Source of the DNA: Mesorhizobium ventifaucium
GTDB lineage: Bacteria > Pseudomonadota > Alphaproteobacteria > Rhizobiales > Rhizobiaceae
Assembly (NCBI RefSeq): GCF_935822925.1
Contig: NZ_CAKXZS010000011.1
Location: 165,282 to 229,281, forward strand
Direction of reading: 5' to 3'
Length of the DNA: 64,000 nucleotides
In this document: positions 56,057 to 64,000 of the stretch, piece after piece
Layout of the letters: every line of letters begins with the position of its first letter
How positions within the stretch are numbered: position 1 is the first letter of the stretch
Notes under the pieces: model-generated
What the model saw: the letters and a program-made list of their open reading frames with translations, nothing else
Told to the model about the DNA's origin: nothing
Database searches by the model: none
Made by a program: the position numbers and the translations under genes

Positions 56057-57031
56057 CTATTCCGCCGTCTTGCGCTGGAATTGGCCGGCGGGCCGGTAGC
56101 GCCAGAGATAGCTCGGCAGGATGCTGCCGATCGACTGTGGCTGGATATCGAGACCGGCCAGCGTCCTGTTTTCCCTGACGGCCGCATCCGACACAATGTT
56201 GTGTTCGCGCAGCTGCAGGACCTGATCCTTGGTCAGCAGCGGATTGGGCAAAAGCCCGAGGATCGATGCCTGCATGTTCGCCACCCACCACGGCACCGAC
56301 ACCAGGAGCCGCTTGCGGTCGATCATGGCAAGCAGTTCCTGCATGCATTGCTTGAAGGTGAGCACCTGAGGTCCGCCAAGCTCGTAGATCCGGCCGCCCT
56401 GGACTTTGCCGTCGACCGAGCGCGCCACCGCCTCGGCGACATCGCCGACATAGACCGGCTGGAATTTGGTCCGCCCGCCGCCGATCAGTGGCAGCACCGG
56501 CGAATAGCGCGCCATATTGGCGAAGCGGTTGAAGAAACTGTCCTCCGGGCCGAAATTGATCGAGGGCCGCAAGATGACGGCATCCTCGATCGTCTCTAGA
56601 ACCGCCTTTTCGCCGAGCGCCTTGGTGCGCGCATACTCGGATTGTGCGTTCAGATCGGCTCCCAGCGCCGAGATATGGGTGAGGCCGGCGCCGACGGCGC
56701 GCGCCGCTTCGGCGACCGTGCGTGCGCCGAACTCGTGGACGGGCGTGAACTTTTGCCGGCCGCTCTCATGTAGGATGGCCACCAAATTGACGACATGGTC
56801 GGCGCCCTGCACGGCGCGTTCGACCGACCAGCGCACGCGAATATTGGCCTGCACCGGCTGGATCTGGCCGACATTGCCGAGCGGCTGCAGATGGCCGGCG
56901 AGATCGGGCCGGCGGCAGGCGACCCTGATGCGGTAGCCGCGCCTGGCCAGCGCCCGCACCACATGGCGGCCGACAAAGCCGGAGCCGCCGAACACGACGA
57001 CGAGCTTTGGGGTCTGCAGGATTTCGGTCAT
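56057..57031 (-). CDS. NAD(P)-binding protein, NDUFA9-like (complex I assembly-type SDR)
   Basis: 324 residues. Atypical short-chain dehydrogenase with GGSGFVGRHVVRALARRGYR, VNLVAILHESGRQKF, HISALGAD, YARTKALGEKAVL and the later FQPVYVGDVAEAVAR. It matches the bacterial relatives of mitochondrial NDUFA9/39-kDa complex I subunit, thought to bind NADPH and help quinone-related or respiratory functions. Start ATG 57031 has GGAG 6 nt upstream; the open frame to 57118 covers a tandem repeat and is not preferred. Confidence 0.87.
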   Translation of the reverse strand: MTEILQTPKLVVVFGGSGFVGRHVVRALARRGYRIRVACRRPDLAGHLQPLGNVGQIQPVQANIRVRWSVERAVQGADHVVNLVAILHESGRQKFTPVHEFGARTVAEAARAVGAGLTHISALGADLNAQSEYARTKALGEKAVLETIEDAVILRPSINFGPEDSFFNRFANMARYSPVLPLIGGGRTKFQPVYVGDVAEAVARSVDGKVQGGRIYELGGPQVLTFKQCMQELLAMIDRKRLLVSVPWWVANMQASILGLLPNPLLTKDQVLQLREHNIVSDAAVRENRTLAGLDIQPQSIGSILPSYLWRYRPAGQFQRKTAE

Positions 57032-57054
57032 TGCTGGCTCCGGCGCAGTTTTTC

Positions 57055-57100
57055 CAGATTTACTGGTGCCCAGATTACTGGTGCCCAGATTTACTGGTGC
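57055..57100. repeat. 15-nt tandem repeat upstream of the NDUFA9-like gene
   Basis: ACTGGTGCCCAGATT is present in two perfect adjoining copies (57062-57076, 57077-57091) with partial copies on each side (CCAGATTT before, TACTGGTGC after). It lies just 5' of the chosen start. The period of 15 keeps any reading frame. Confidence 0.85.
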
Positions 57101-57182
57101 TTGGCTGAAGCCGTTCATAGTCCGTTTAGCGCCGAAGGCAAAGGGCGTTCCTTTGTCGCCGTTTGCCGCGGTGTCGGCTGGT

Positions 57183-57635
57183 TCAGAACGCCTTGCCGAT
57201 GCGCGCGTCGACCGATTGGCGGTTGCCGCCGCGAATCACAAAGAAGAACAGGATCGCCGCCCATAGCAGCGATTTTTCAGCGCCCGAAAAGCCCTCGCCC
57301 ATGGTGACCCAGTGGAACCAGACGGTGACCAGAAGCACGAACATTCCGGCGAAGGCGGCAGGGCGGGTCAAGAGACCGATGGCGATGAAGATGCCGCCGA
57401 AGAACTCGGTGCAGGCCAGCAGCACCGACCAGAACGCGCCAGGATAGAAGCCGAGGCCTTCGACCATCTCGGCGGCGCCGAGCGGGTCGGTGATCTTGCC
57501 AGAGCCATGGATGGTGAGGAAGATGCCGGCCACGGCGCGCAGGATGGTTTCAGAGGTGGTGTGCAGCGCCGCATAGAGGCTGCCAAGGGCCGGAACGAAA
57601 AGATTGGTGCTGGGATTGTCGGTGCTTGCGGACAT
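57183..57635 (-). CDS. DoxX family membrane protein
   Basis: 150 residues with four membrane helices: ETILRAVAGIFLTIHGSGKI, FWSVLLACTEFFGGIFIAIG, AAFAGMFVLLVTVWFHWVTM and SLLWAAILFFFVIRGG. The pattern and size are those of DoxX/DUF417-like proteins, linked with thiol and redox stress in other bacteria. Start ATG 57635 (MSASTDNPSTN) has GAGGAG 6 nt upstream; the frame is open to 57713. On the same strand as and 152 bp upstream of the NDUFA9-like gene. Confidence 0.87.
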   Translation of the reverse strand: MSASTDNPSTNLFVPALGSLYAALHTTSETILRAVAGIFLTIHGSGKITDPLGAAEMVEGLGFYPGAFWSVLLACTEFFGGIFIAIGLLTRPAAFAGMFVLLVTVWFHWVTMGEGFSGAEKSLLWAAILFFFVIRGGNRQSVDARIGKAF

Positions 57636-57867
57636 TTGGGGCTCCTCTTTTGCTGCTTCGCGCAAACACCCGTCCACCTCGGTCAAAGTCAAATGAACAA
57701 AAGTTGACCACACATGTTAACTGATCAGATGCGAGAGAACCTGGAAAACCCAGCCGACGCGGGGTTCTCTGGGTGACTTCTGTTTCCGAAACGTGGTTCG
57801 ACGAGGCAGCCTGGGCGTAACGGCAAGTACGCCCGCTTTCGCGCGATCAACTATCCGAAGGACGTCT

Positions 57868-58869
57868 TCAGGAAGAATACCGGGCGGCGAATTCGGAGAT
57901 GCGCTGCACCACGGCTTTCGGAGCCGTTATGCCCCGTGCCGCTGCCTTCTCCGCCGCTTCCGCTCGGGCACGGCCGGGGACATGCACGCCGTAGCGGCGG
58001 CGCAACCGGTCGAGCTGATCTTTTATGCGCTTCTCGAAATTCGGATCGAGCAGCTTGGGCTCGACAGCCAGCACGAAGAGGCCGGTTCCGGGACTATCCG
58101 GGCCGTCGGTGAACCATGGCGCATCGAGGGACCAGTTGGCGCCTGACAGGCCCGCCGCCAGCACTTCGACCATCAGTGCGATGTTGGCGCCGCGCTGGCC
58201 GCCAAAGGCAAGCATCGCGCCTTTCATGGCGGCGGCGGGATCGGTGGTCGGGTTGCCGCTCGCGTCCAGTGCCCAGCCTTCTGGAATTCTCTTGCCGTCC
58301 TCGGCCGCCTTGCGGATGTTCACAAAGGCGGTCGCGCTCGATGACTGGTCGATCACCAGCGGCGCTCCGTCGGCGGCGGGCGCGGCGAAGGACATCGGGT
58401 TGGTGCAATAGACCGGCTTGACCGAGCCGGAGCCGGCAAGCACGGCCGGTCCATTGGTCGCGGCGAAGGACACCAGCCCCTGCGCGGCCAGCCGTCCGGT
58501 GAAATAGCCGAGCGCGCCGCATGTATAGGCGTTCTTCTGCGAAAAGATGGCAACGCCGAACAGGCGCGCCGCCTTGGCGAGATCGTCGATGGTGCGGTCG
58601 AAGCCGGTATGCGCCAGACCGCCGCGCGCGTCGGAGAGATAGATCGCCAAAGCCGGCCTGGTGATGACCGGCTCGGCCTTGCCGTCGATGCGGCCGGCCT
58701 CCAGCGCTTCGAGATAGTCGATGAAATGCGACAGTCCGACCGTCGACAGACCTTCTGCCTCGGCCGCTACGATGGAGGCTGCGAGCGACTGCGCCGCTTC
58801 CTCATTGGCGCCGGCGCCGAGCGCCGCCATCCGGCACAGCCCTGTCGCCTGGTCGAGACTGAGTTGCAT
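57868..58869 (-). CDS. Ldh_2 (malate/L-lactate dehydrogenase) family oxidoreductase
   Basis: 333 residues. The family fold is distinct from classic LDH: MQLSLDQATGLCRMAALGAG, VGLSHFIDYLEALEAGRI, SQKNAYTCGALGYFTGRLA, FAATNGPAVLAGSGSVKPVYCTN split by short gaps, and FGGQRGANIALMVEVLAAGLSG. Members reduce 2-oxo acids, cyclic imino acids such as piperideine-2-carboxylate, or oxidise ureidoglycolate and sulfolactate. Last gene of the ABC transporter operon, 35 bp after the permease, so it probably acts on the imported compound or its 2-oxo form. The frame stays open to 59586, but ATG 58869 matches the family. Confidence 0.85.
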   Translation of the reverse strand: MQLSLDQATGLCRMAALGAGANEEAAQSLAASIVAAEAEGLSTVGLSHFIDYLEALEAGRIDGKAEPVITRPALAIYLSDARGGLAHTGFDRTIDDLAKAARLFGVAIFSQKNAYTCGALGYFTGRLAAQGLVSFAATNGPAVLAGSGSVKPVYCTNPMSFAAPAADGAPLVIDQSSSATAFVNIRKAAEDGKRIPEGWALDASGNPTTDPAAAMKGAMLAFGGQRGANIALMVEVLAAGLSGANWSLDAPWFTDGPDSPGTGLFVLAVEPKLLDPNFEKRIKDQLDRLRRRYGVHVPGRARAEAAEKAAARGITAPKAVVQRISEFAARYSS

Positions 58870-58904
58870 TTCGTAAGTCCTGAATTCGTGAAACTGTCTC
58901 GATG

Positions 58905-59717
58905 TCAGCCGAGCCGGTTCGGAATCCGCGCCTCGAGCCGGCGGAAGCCGAAGACCAGGATACCGGTGATGGCCATATAGACCAACGCCAGAAGCAGCAA
59001 GGGTTCGTAGGTGACGAACAGATCCTGACGCACCCTCGAGGCTACGGCATAGATGTCGACCATGGTTATGGTCGCCACCAGCGGTGTTGCCTTCAGCTGG
59101 AGAACGGTTTCGCCGGCCAGCGTCGGCAGCGCCCGGTGGATCGCCTGCGGAAGCCATACTCGCCTGAACATTTTCCAACGGCTCATGCCGAAAGCTCGGG
59201 CCGCCTCGAGTTGACCTTTCGGTACGCCTGCGAAGGCGCCACGCATCACTTCGCCTTCGTAGCCAGCATAGGAAATCGTCAGCGAAAGAACCGCGTAGGG
59301 CCATGCCTGCCTGAGAATGGGCCAGAGGAACGACTCGCGTATCCACGGAAACTGTGGAAACAGCGAACCGAGTCCGAAGTAGAGCAGCCAGAGCTGGAGC
59401 AGCAGCGGCGTACCACGAATAACCGTGCAGAACACCTTGGCCGGAACGCTCAGAATCGGCGGGCCGATCGCCTGCGCGAGGCCGAGGGGGATAGCGAGCG
59501 CGATGCCCAGAGCCGACGTCACCACCAGCAGCCATATGGTCCGCCATATGCCCTGCAACGCCAGCGGCAGATAGGTGGGCAGCCAATCCCAGCGCATGAG
59601 GAAAATCGACGCCAATATGATAACCACCGCGATCAGGATCAGGGCTATCCGATGTGGCTGCATCCAGAGCGAAGCTCGGGCGGCGGCGTTAATGACCGGG
59701 GTTTCGGCAGCCGCCAT
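58905..59717 (-). CDS. Polar amino acid ABC transporter permease (HisM type)
   Basis: 270 residues with about six membrane helices. BPD_transp_1 features: LPLALQGIWRTIWLLVVTSA, VIRGTPLLLQLWLLYFGLG and the EAA loop GVPKGQLEAARAFGMSRWKMF. The N-terminal tail is longer than usual for HisM. Start ATG 59717 overlaps the HisQ-type stop by one base (TGATG). Half of the membrane pore for a basic or polar amino acid. Confidence 0.92.
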   Translation of the reverse strand: MAAAETPVINAAARASLWMQPHRIALILIAVVIILASIFLMRWDWLPTYLPLALQGIWRTIWLLVVTSALGIALAIPLGLAQAIGPPILSVPAKVFCTVIRGTPLLLQLWLLYFGLGSLFPQFPWIRESFLWPILRQAWPYAVLSLTISYAGYEGEVMRGAFAGVPKGQLEAARAFGMSRWKMFRRVWLPQAIHRALPTLAGETVLQLKATPLVATITMVDIYAVASRVRQDLFVTYEPLLLLALVYMAITGILVFGFRRLEARIPNRLG

Positions 59718-60469
59718 CAGTGAGATCCCGCGATCGATGGCATGCCGCGTCGCGCCCAGCGCTCAACACGCCCGATGACGACGTTGGAGACGAGGGTCAG
59801 AGCAAGATAGAGCGCGCCCGCCGCCATGAAGAAGGTGAAATAAGCCTTCGTCGCGCCGGCTGCCGTCCGTGTGGTTTGCGTCAGTTCATTGACGCCGACG
59901 ATCGCGAGAAGCGCGGTGTCCTTGGTGGCGATCAGCCACAGATTTGCCAGCCCTGGGATGGCGAAGGGCAGCATCGCAGGTAGCGTGATACGCCTGAGAA
60001 GCAGGCCGGGGGGCATTCCATATGCCCGCGCGGCTTCGATCTGGCCCTGCGGAATGCCGAGAATCGCGCCGCGCAAGACTTCGGTAGAGTAGGCGCCCTG
60101 GACGACCCCGAGCACGCCTATCCCGGCGACAACACCGTTGATATCGATTGCGGCATGGCCGAGCGCGGTGAGCAGCTGGTTGATGAGGTCGGTACCAGCG
60201 AAATAAAGCAGCAGGATCAGCACCAGTTCGGGCACGGCGCGGACCACGGTGGTGTAGACTTCCAGCAGGTCACGGACCACCGGCCCGCCATAGAGCTTGC
60301 CATAAGCGCCGCCGACGCCGATCACGAGACCGACTCCAAAAGAGCCGAAAGCAATTCCGACGGAGTTTGCCAGCCCATGCAGAAGGCTGAGACCCCTGCC
60401 GTTCGGCGGCTGGAGGGAGAGCAATTCCAGCGAACTGGCTCCGAAGATGGTGGCGAGAACGTCGCTCAG
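59717..60469 (-). CDS. Polar amino acid ABC transporter permease (HisQ type), probable CTG start
   Basis: 250 residues. Pore subunit with TTVVRAVPELVLILLLYFAG, GVVQGAYSTEVLRGAILGI and the EAA loop IPQGQIEAARAYGMPPGLL. The frame has no ATG or GTG at its 5' end. A TTG at 60424 gives 235 residues but has no ribosome-binding site. A CTG at 60469 gives the family-like start LSDVLATIFGASSLELL, and AGGGG stands 7 nt before it, so I place the start there. Followed by the HisM-type gene with a one-base overlap. Confidence 0.88.
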   Translation of the reverse strand: MSDVLATIFGASSLELLSLQPPNGRGLSLLHGLANSVGIAFGSFGVGLVIGVGGAYGKLYGGPVVRDLLEVYTTVVRAVPELVLILLLYFAGTDLINQLLTALGHAAIDINGVVAGIGVLGVVQGAYSTEVLRGAILGIPQGQIEAARAYGMPPGLLLRRITLPAMLPFAIPGLANLWLIATKDTALLAIVGVNELTQTTRTAAGATKAYFTFFMAAGALYLALTLVSNVVIGRVERWARRGMPSIAGSH

Positions 60470-60510
60470 CTTATGTCCCCTGGACTTCCGGGTTGAGCCG
60501 CCAATGATGT

Positions 60511-60563
60511 ATCAAGCCGGACGTGCCATCGCGACGATGGCGGCTAGGCATGCCCGGCTTGAT
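60511..60563. repeat. Long hairpin between binding-protein and permease genes
   Basis: 17-nt arms ATCAAGCCGGACGTGCC (60511-60527) and GGCATGCCCGGCTTGAT (60547-60563) pair at 15 of 17 positions, with an inner CATCG/CGATG dyad in the loop. It lies between the stop of the solute-binding protein and the start of the HisQ-type permease, where such hairpins often protect the upstream message and lower expression of the permeases. Confidence 0.75.
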
Positions 60564-60573
60564 GCCGCTGCCG

Positions 60574-61368
60574 TCAGTTGGACTGCGACTCTTCGCCGTA
60601 AATGTCGAAGTCGAAGTACTTCTTGGTGATTTCGGCATACTTGCCATTGGCGCGGATGGCCTTGATTGCGGCATTGAGCTTGTCCTTGAGCTCGGTGTCG
60701 CCTTGGCGTACGCCGGCGCCGACGCCAGGCCCGAGCACTTCAAGGTCCGGTGCGACATAACCTTTGAGGTCGCAGCACGCTTTGCCTTGATCCGACTTCA
60801 AAAATGCGTCGAGCGCGATCGAATCGGCCTGAGTGGCATCGATCCGGCCGGCGGCGAGATCCTGATTTGCCTCGTCCTGCGTCTGGTATTCTTTGATCTC
60901 GGCAGCATCGGTGAAGTGCTTCTTGGCGTAAGCAGCGTGCACCGTGGACGCCTGAACGCCGACTATCTTGGCTTTCAGCCCCTCTGGCGTCGCATCGAAT
61001 TTCTGATCCTTGGCGCCGATCACCGCAGTCGGCGTATTGTAGTATTTCTCCGAAAAATCGATTTCCTTCTTGCGTTCGTTGGTAATGGACATCGAATTCA
61101 TGATCGCGTCGATCTTCTTGGTTTTAAGCGCCGGGATAAGGCCGTCCCACGGGATCGGCGTCAATACGCAATCCAGCTTGGCTTCGCCGCAGATGGCGTT
61201 GACGATGTCTACTTCCCAGCCACCCCAGTTGCCGGAAGCATCCTGCGAGTAAAACGGCGGATAGGCTTCGGGCGAAAAACCCACCTTGATCTGTTCGGCG
61301 CTTGCCGAAAATGCGCCCGACAACGCGATCAGCGTGGCCGCGAGCGCCGTTTTGAGAAAAGGTTTCAT
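60574..61368 (-). CDS. Polar amino acid ABC transporter substrate-binding protein
   Basis: 264 residues. Sec signal (MKPFLKTALAATLIALSGAFSASA, written as two segments MKPFLKTALAATLIA and LSGAFSASA). Family SBP_bac_3: QIKVGFSPEAYPPFYSQDA, WDGLIPALKTKKIDAIMNSM, SITNERKKEIDFSEKYY. These are the marks of the lysine/arginine/ornithine and octopine binding group; a Cys pair near residue 206 and C60/C67 could form disulfides. Start ATG 61368; the frame is open to 61434. Periplasmic. Confidence 0.92.
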   Translation of the reverse strand: MKPFLKTALAATLIALSGAFSASAEQIKVGFSPEAYPPFYSQDASGNWGGWEVDIVNAICGEAKLDCVLTPIPWDGLIPALKTKKIDAIMNSMSITNERKKEIDFSEKYYNTPTAVIGAKDQKFDATPEGLKAKIVGVQASTVHAAYAKKHFTDAAEIKEYQTQDEANQDLAAGRIDATQADSIALDAFLKSDQGKACCDLKGYVAPDLEVLGPGVGAGVRQGDTELKDKLNAAIKAIRANGKYAEITKKYFDFDIYGEESQSN

Positions 61369-61423
61369 TTTTTCAGTTCTCCCGTTTTTTGGTTTTGACG
61401 TTCCCGTCTGCTCTTCTCGCAAG

Positions 61424-62239
61424 TCATCCAACATTGCGCAGAAACTGCTTCAGCCTTTCGGATTTGGGCGCACCGAAGATCTGCTCCGGCGGCCCTTCTT
61501 CCTCGACCAACCCGTTGTAGAGGTAGACGACATGCGTCGCGACTTCGCGGGCGAACTTCATCTCGTGGGTCACCAGCACCATGGTGCGGCCCTCGCGCGC
61601 CAGATCGCCGATCACCTTCAGCACCTCGCCGATCAGTTCCGGGTCGAGCGCCGAGGTCGGCTCGTCGAACAGCATGACGCGCGGATTGATGGCCAGCGCC
61701 CGGGCGATGGCCGCACGCTGCTGCTGGCCACCCGACAGAAAGGCCGGATAGACATCGCGCTTTTCGGCCAAGCCGACGCGGGCGAGCAGCTTTTCGGCCT
61801 CCGCGGTGGCCACGTCGCGCTTGACGCCCAGAACATGCACCGGAACCTCGATGACGTTCTCGATCAGCGTCATGTGGCTCCACAGATTGAAATTCTGGAA
61901 GACCATGCCGAGCTTGGAGCGGATGCGCTCGATCTGCTTGCGGTCGGCGGGGACGGTGTGGCCGTGACTGTCGGCCTTCATCCGGATCTCCTCGCCATTG
62001 ACGCGGACGATTCCGCTGGTCGGGTTCTCCAGGCAATTGATGCAGCGCAGCAGCGTCGACTTGCCCGAGCCGCTGCCGCCGATGATGGCGATGACCTCAC
62101 CGTCGCGCGCCGACAGCGAAACACCCTTCAGCACATGCAGTTCGCCGAATCTTTTGTGCAGGTTCTCGACATGGATGGCTTCGGCGGCGTCGTTCTGCGC
62201 CGTGTACTTCAGGGCGGGGGCCGTGCCTTGCGCTATCAC
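61424..62239 (-). CDS. Polar amino acid ABC transporter ATP-binding protein
   Basis: 271 residues. Walker A GGSGSGKST (about 54-62), Q-loop FQNFNLWSH, signature LSGGQQQR, Walker B VMLFDEPTSALD and switch His in VLVTHEM. HisP-like with a 22-residue N-terminal extension. Start is GTG 62239 (VIAQGTAPALKY read with Met). First gene of the operon ATPase, binding protein, HisQ-type, HisM-type, Ldh_2. It diverges from the DDAH-fold gene, with a 170-bp control region between. Confidence 0.93.
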   Translation of the reverse strand: MIAQGTAPALKYTAQNDAAEAIHVENLHKRFGELHVLKGVSLSARDGEVIAIIGGSGSGKSTLLRCINCLENPTSGIVRVNGEEIRMKADSHGHTVPADRKQIERIRSKLGMVFQNFNLWSHMTLIENVIEVPVHVLGVKRDVATAEAEKLLARVGLAEKRDVYPAFLSGGQQQRAAIARALAINPRVMLFDEPTSALDPELIGEVLKVIGDLAREGRTMVLVTHEMKFAREVATHVVYLYNGLVEEEGPPEQIFGAPKSERLKQFLRNVG

Positions 62240-62409
62240 CTTTGGGGTGCCTTACGAAGTGGCTGGACCCGTCGCTGCTGGAATTTTTTACCCATTACCA
62301 TCACTGGACAGACTTCTTATTCTCAAGATGGACCGTTCCGCTTGCCTCCGTCAACCATGCTTTTTGGACCATTGATCGCGGCTCGCTGAGTGGCTATTGG
62401 CTGGGTGGC

Positions 62410-63303
62410 ATGGTTCAGGAGCACTTGGTGGGTAAAGCATACGGGTCGCAATCCATGGCCGGGGCCCTGCAGCGCGTGCTGATGCGGTCCGCGGCAAGCG
62501 CCATGCACCGCGCCAAAGCATCGGAATGGCACTATGGTCCGGGCTTCGATCCGCAAAAGGCCGCTGCCCAGCATGAGGCGCTGACGACGCTGATTCTGGC
62601 ATCCGGCGCCGAGATCGAATGGCTGACCGACGCCGATGACGGGCTTGCCGATTCGGTCTTCACGCACGATCCTTCGTTGATGACCGACCACGGCGCCATC
62701 ATTCTTGCCATGGGCAAGGCGCTGCGCCTGGCTGAGCCCGGCCTGCACGAGGCGGCCTACAAGCGCATGGGCGTGCCTATACTCGGCCGCATCGAGCATC
62801 CCGGCCAAGTCGAAGGCGGTGACTGCGTCTGGGTGGATTCTCGGACGCTGGCCGTCGGCCGCGGCGTCCGCACCAACCAGAATGGCATCCAGCAACTCGC
62901 CAACCTGCTCACCCCCAAGGGTATCCAGGTCTATGGTTACGACCTGCCGCTCTGGCATGGCGAGGAGGCCTGCCTGCATCTGATGTCGGTGGTCAGTCCG
63001 CTCGCCGACGATCTGGCGCTGGTCTATGCACCGCTTTTGCCGGCTGCCTTCTACCAGATGCTTCGGGCGCGCGGCATTCGCCTGGTCGAGGGCGACGCCG
63101 AGGAGTTCTTCGCCTCCAACGGCCTCAGCCTCAATGTGCTGCCGACTGCGCCGCGCGAGGTGATCGCCGTTGCCGGCTTCCCGAAGACGGCGGCGGCCAT
63201 GGCGGCCGCCGGCTGCAGGGTTTCGATCTTCGAGGCGGACGCGCTGTGCATCGCCTGCGAGGGCGGCCCGACCTGCCTCACGCGTCCGGTGCTCAGACAA
63301 TGA
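62410..63303 (+). CDS. DDAH/arginine deiminase-fold amidinohydrolase
   Basis: 297 residues of the guanidino-modifying (GME) superfamily. Features are DSVFTHDPSLMTDHGA, EGGDCVWVDSRTLAVGRG (substrate Glu/Asp), the central His in CLHLMSVVSPL and the nucleophile C289 in EGGPTCLTRP. Such enzymes release citrulline, ammonia or amines from arginine or methylarginines. Start ATG 62410; the frame is open from 62242 without similarity, and ATG 62455 is also possible. Overlaps the next gene by 4 bp (ATGA), so the two are coupled. Exact substrate not readable. Confidence 0.85.
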   Translation: MVQEHLVGKAYGSQSMAGALQRVLMRSAASAMHRAKASEWHYGPGFDPQKAAAQHEALTTLILASGAEIEWLTDADDGLADSVFTHDPSLMTDHGAIILAMGKALRLAEPGLHEAAYKRMGVPILGRIEHPGQVEGGDCVWVDSRTLAVGRGVRTNQNGIQQLANLLTPKGIQVYGYDLPLWHGEEACLHLMSVVSPLADDLALVYAPLLPAAFYQMLRARGIRLVEGDAEEFFASNGLSLNVLPTAPREVIAVAGFPKTAAAMAAAGCRVSIFEADALCIACEGGPTCLTRPVLRQ

Positions 63304-64000
63304 CGACAGTCGGCGAAGCCCTCATCACTTTGCTCGAAGCCCATGACGTCGACACGGTCTTCGGCATTCCCGGTGTGCATACGGTCGAACTCTATCGCGG
63401 GCTGGCGCGCTCGAAGATCCGCCACGTCACCCCGCGTCATGAGCAGGGCGCCGGCTTCATGGCCGACGGTTATGCGCGCGCCAGCGGCAAGCCTGGCGTC
63501 GCCTTCGTCATCACCGGACCGGGGCTGACCAACACCATAACCGCAATGGGCCAGGCCCGCGCCGATTCGGTTCCGATGCTGGTGATCTCAGGCGTCAACG
63601 CCACGCCGACGCTGGGCAAGGGCCTCGGCCATCTGCACGAACTGCCTGACCAGCGCGGCATGATGGAGAAGGTGGCGCTGTTCTCGCACCGTGTCACTGA
63701 CGCCGACGAACTGCCGGGCGTGCTTACCCGCGCCTTCGCCCTGTTTTCGTCATCGCGCCCCGGTCCTGTCCATATCGAGATCCCAACTGATATCATGGTC
63801 AAGCCGGCCGACGGCATCGCGGCTTTGCTGATGAATGTCGCGCCGCCCGAACCGGATGCGGCGGCGATAGCAGAGGCGGCAAGGCTTTGCGCGGCTGCCC
63901 GCCGCCCGCTGATCCTTGCCGGCGGCGGCGCCAAGAGAGCCGAAGCACCGTTGCAGCGCCTTGCCGAAAGGCTGGGAGCGCCGGTTGTCCAGACGGCCAA
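63300..64000 (+). CDS. ThDP-dependent decarboxylase, AruI-like (5-guanidino-2-oxopentanoate decarboxylase), cut by window end
   Basis: 233 codons of a longer gene that continues past the right edge. Starts TTVGEALITLLEAHDVDTVFG; the ThDP glutamate is E48 in TPRHEQGAGFMADGYAR, followed by VITGPGLTNTITAMGQARAD and GPVHIEIPTDIM. It belongs to the acetolactate synthase-like family; the long HELPDQRGMMEKV region and the neighbourhood (guanidino hydrolase, basic amino acid importer) favour AruI of the arginine transaminase route over acetolactate synthase. Full sequence is needed to settle this. Confidence 0.8.
   Translation, partial: MTTVGEALITLLEAHDVDTVFGIPGVHTVELYRGLARSKIRHVTPRHEQGAGFMADGYARASGKPGVAFVITGPGLTNTITAMGQARADSVPMLVISGVNATPTLGKGLGHLHELPDQRGMMEKVALFSHRVTDADELPGVLTRAFALFSSSRPGPVHIEIPTDIMVKPADGIAALLMNVAPPEPDAAAIAEAARLCAAARRPLILAGGGAKRAEAPLQRLAERLGAPVVQTA

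Noticed and set aside
57868..59586. Ldh_2 gene extended upstream to a 572-residue protein
   Set aside because: The extension is the permease region in another frame; similarity and the usual family start are at 58869.

Overview
The window reads as chromosomal DNA of a high-GC alphaproteobacterium of the order Hyphomicrobiales, most like Mesorhizobium. This rests on gene style: dense 1- and 4-nt stop/start overlaps, an aa3-type oxidase subunit IV, a split pntAA/pntAB/pntB transhydrogenase, a long fused indolepyruvate oxidoreductase, many ABC/TRAP importers and rhizobial-type palindromic repeats. I saw no rRNA, tRNA, CRISPR array, transposase, integrase or prophage gene.

Left edge to 3.6 kb: the N-terminal part of a Tat-exported peptide-type solute-binding protein, a CocE/NonD-type hydrolase, and an mqsR-mqsA toxin-antitoxin pair whose antitoxin contains no cysteine.

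3.6-18.0 kb is a purine/ureide catabolism island. On the minus strand an operon runs puuE-uraD fusion, ureidoglycine aminohydrolase, allA, then a CDA-fold deaminase. Divergently, uraH-xdhA-xdhB-xdhC run on the plus strand. A lysR regulator then diverges from puuD (cytochrome c-tailed urate hydroxylase), guaD, a GlcG/HbpS-like protein and glycerate kinase. Together they take guanine to xanthine, urate, hydroxyisourate, OHCU, allantoin and allantoate, then from ureidoglycine to glyoxylate plus urea, with glycerate kinase as a plausible glyoxylate outlet. The allantoate amidohydrolase step is not in the window. xdhC carries an in-frame insert that looks like a palindromic repeat.

18-30 kb is mixed: a UdgX-type uracil-DNA glycosylase; a glutamine-synthetase-like ligase with a class III aminotransferase; a WD40 protein and a His-rich CobW GTPase; an exported intradiol dioxygenase; MarR, AraC and LacI regulators; a 2-hydroxyacid dehydrogenase; an Inh-like secreted protein behind a CtrA-like box; and a gamma-glutamyl hydrolase.

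30.8-38 kb: a TRAP system (dctP facing a zinc alcohol dehydrogenase, dctM and dctQ), a lone LivH-type permease, a CGNR zinc-finger regulator and a lipoprotein. 38-49 kb: indolepyruvate ferredoxin oxidoreductase, a GGDEF-EAL gene broken by one frameshift, a FeeM-like N-acyl transferase, DUF3096, oxidase subunit IV and the transhydrogenase operon ending at a good intrinsic terminator. 49-58 kb: an alpha/beta hydrolase, a membrane protein with a 25-residue leader peptide gene, gyrB, a frameshifted cytochrome P450, an NDUFA9-like reductase and DoxX.

58 kb to the right edge looks like an arginine or related basic amino acid utilisation module: a polar amino acid ABC importer (ATPase, binding protein, two permeases), an Ldh_2-family oxidoreductase and, divergently, a DDAH/arginine-deiminase-fold hydrolase overlapping an AruI-like ThDP decarboxylase cut off by the window end.
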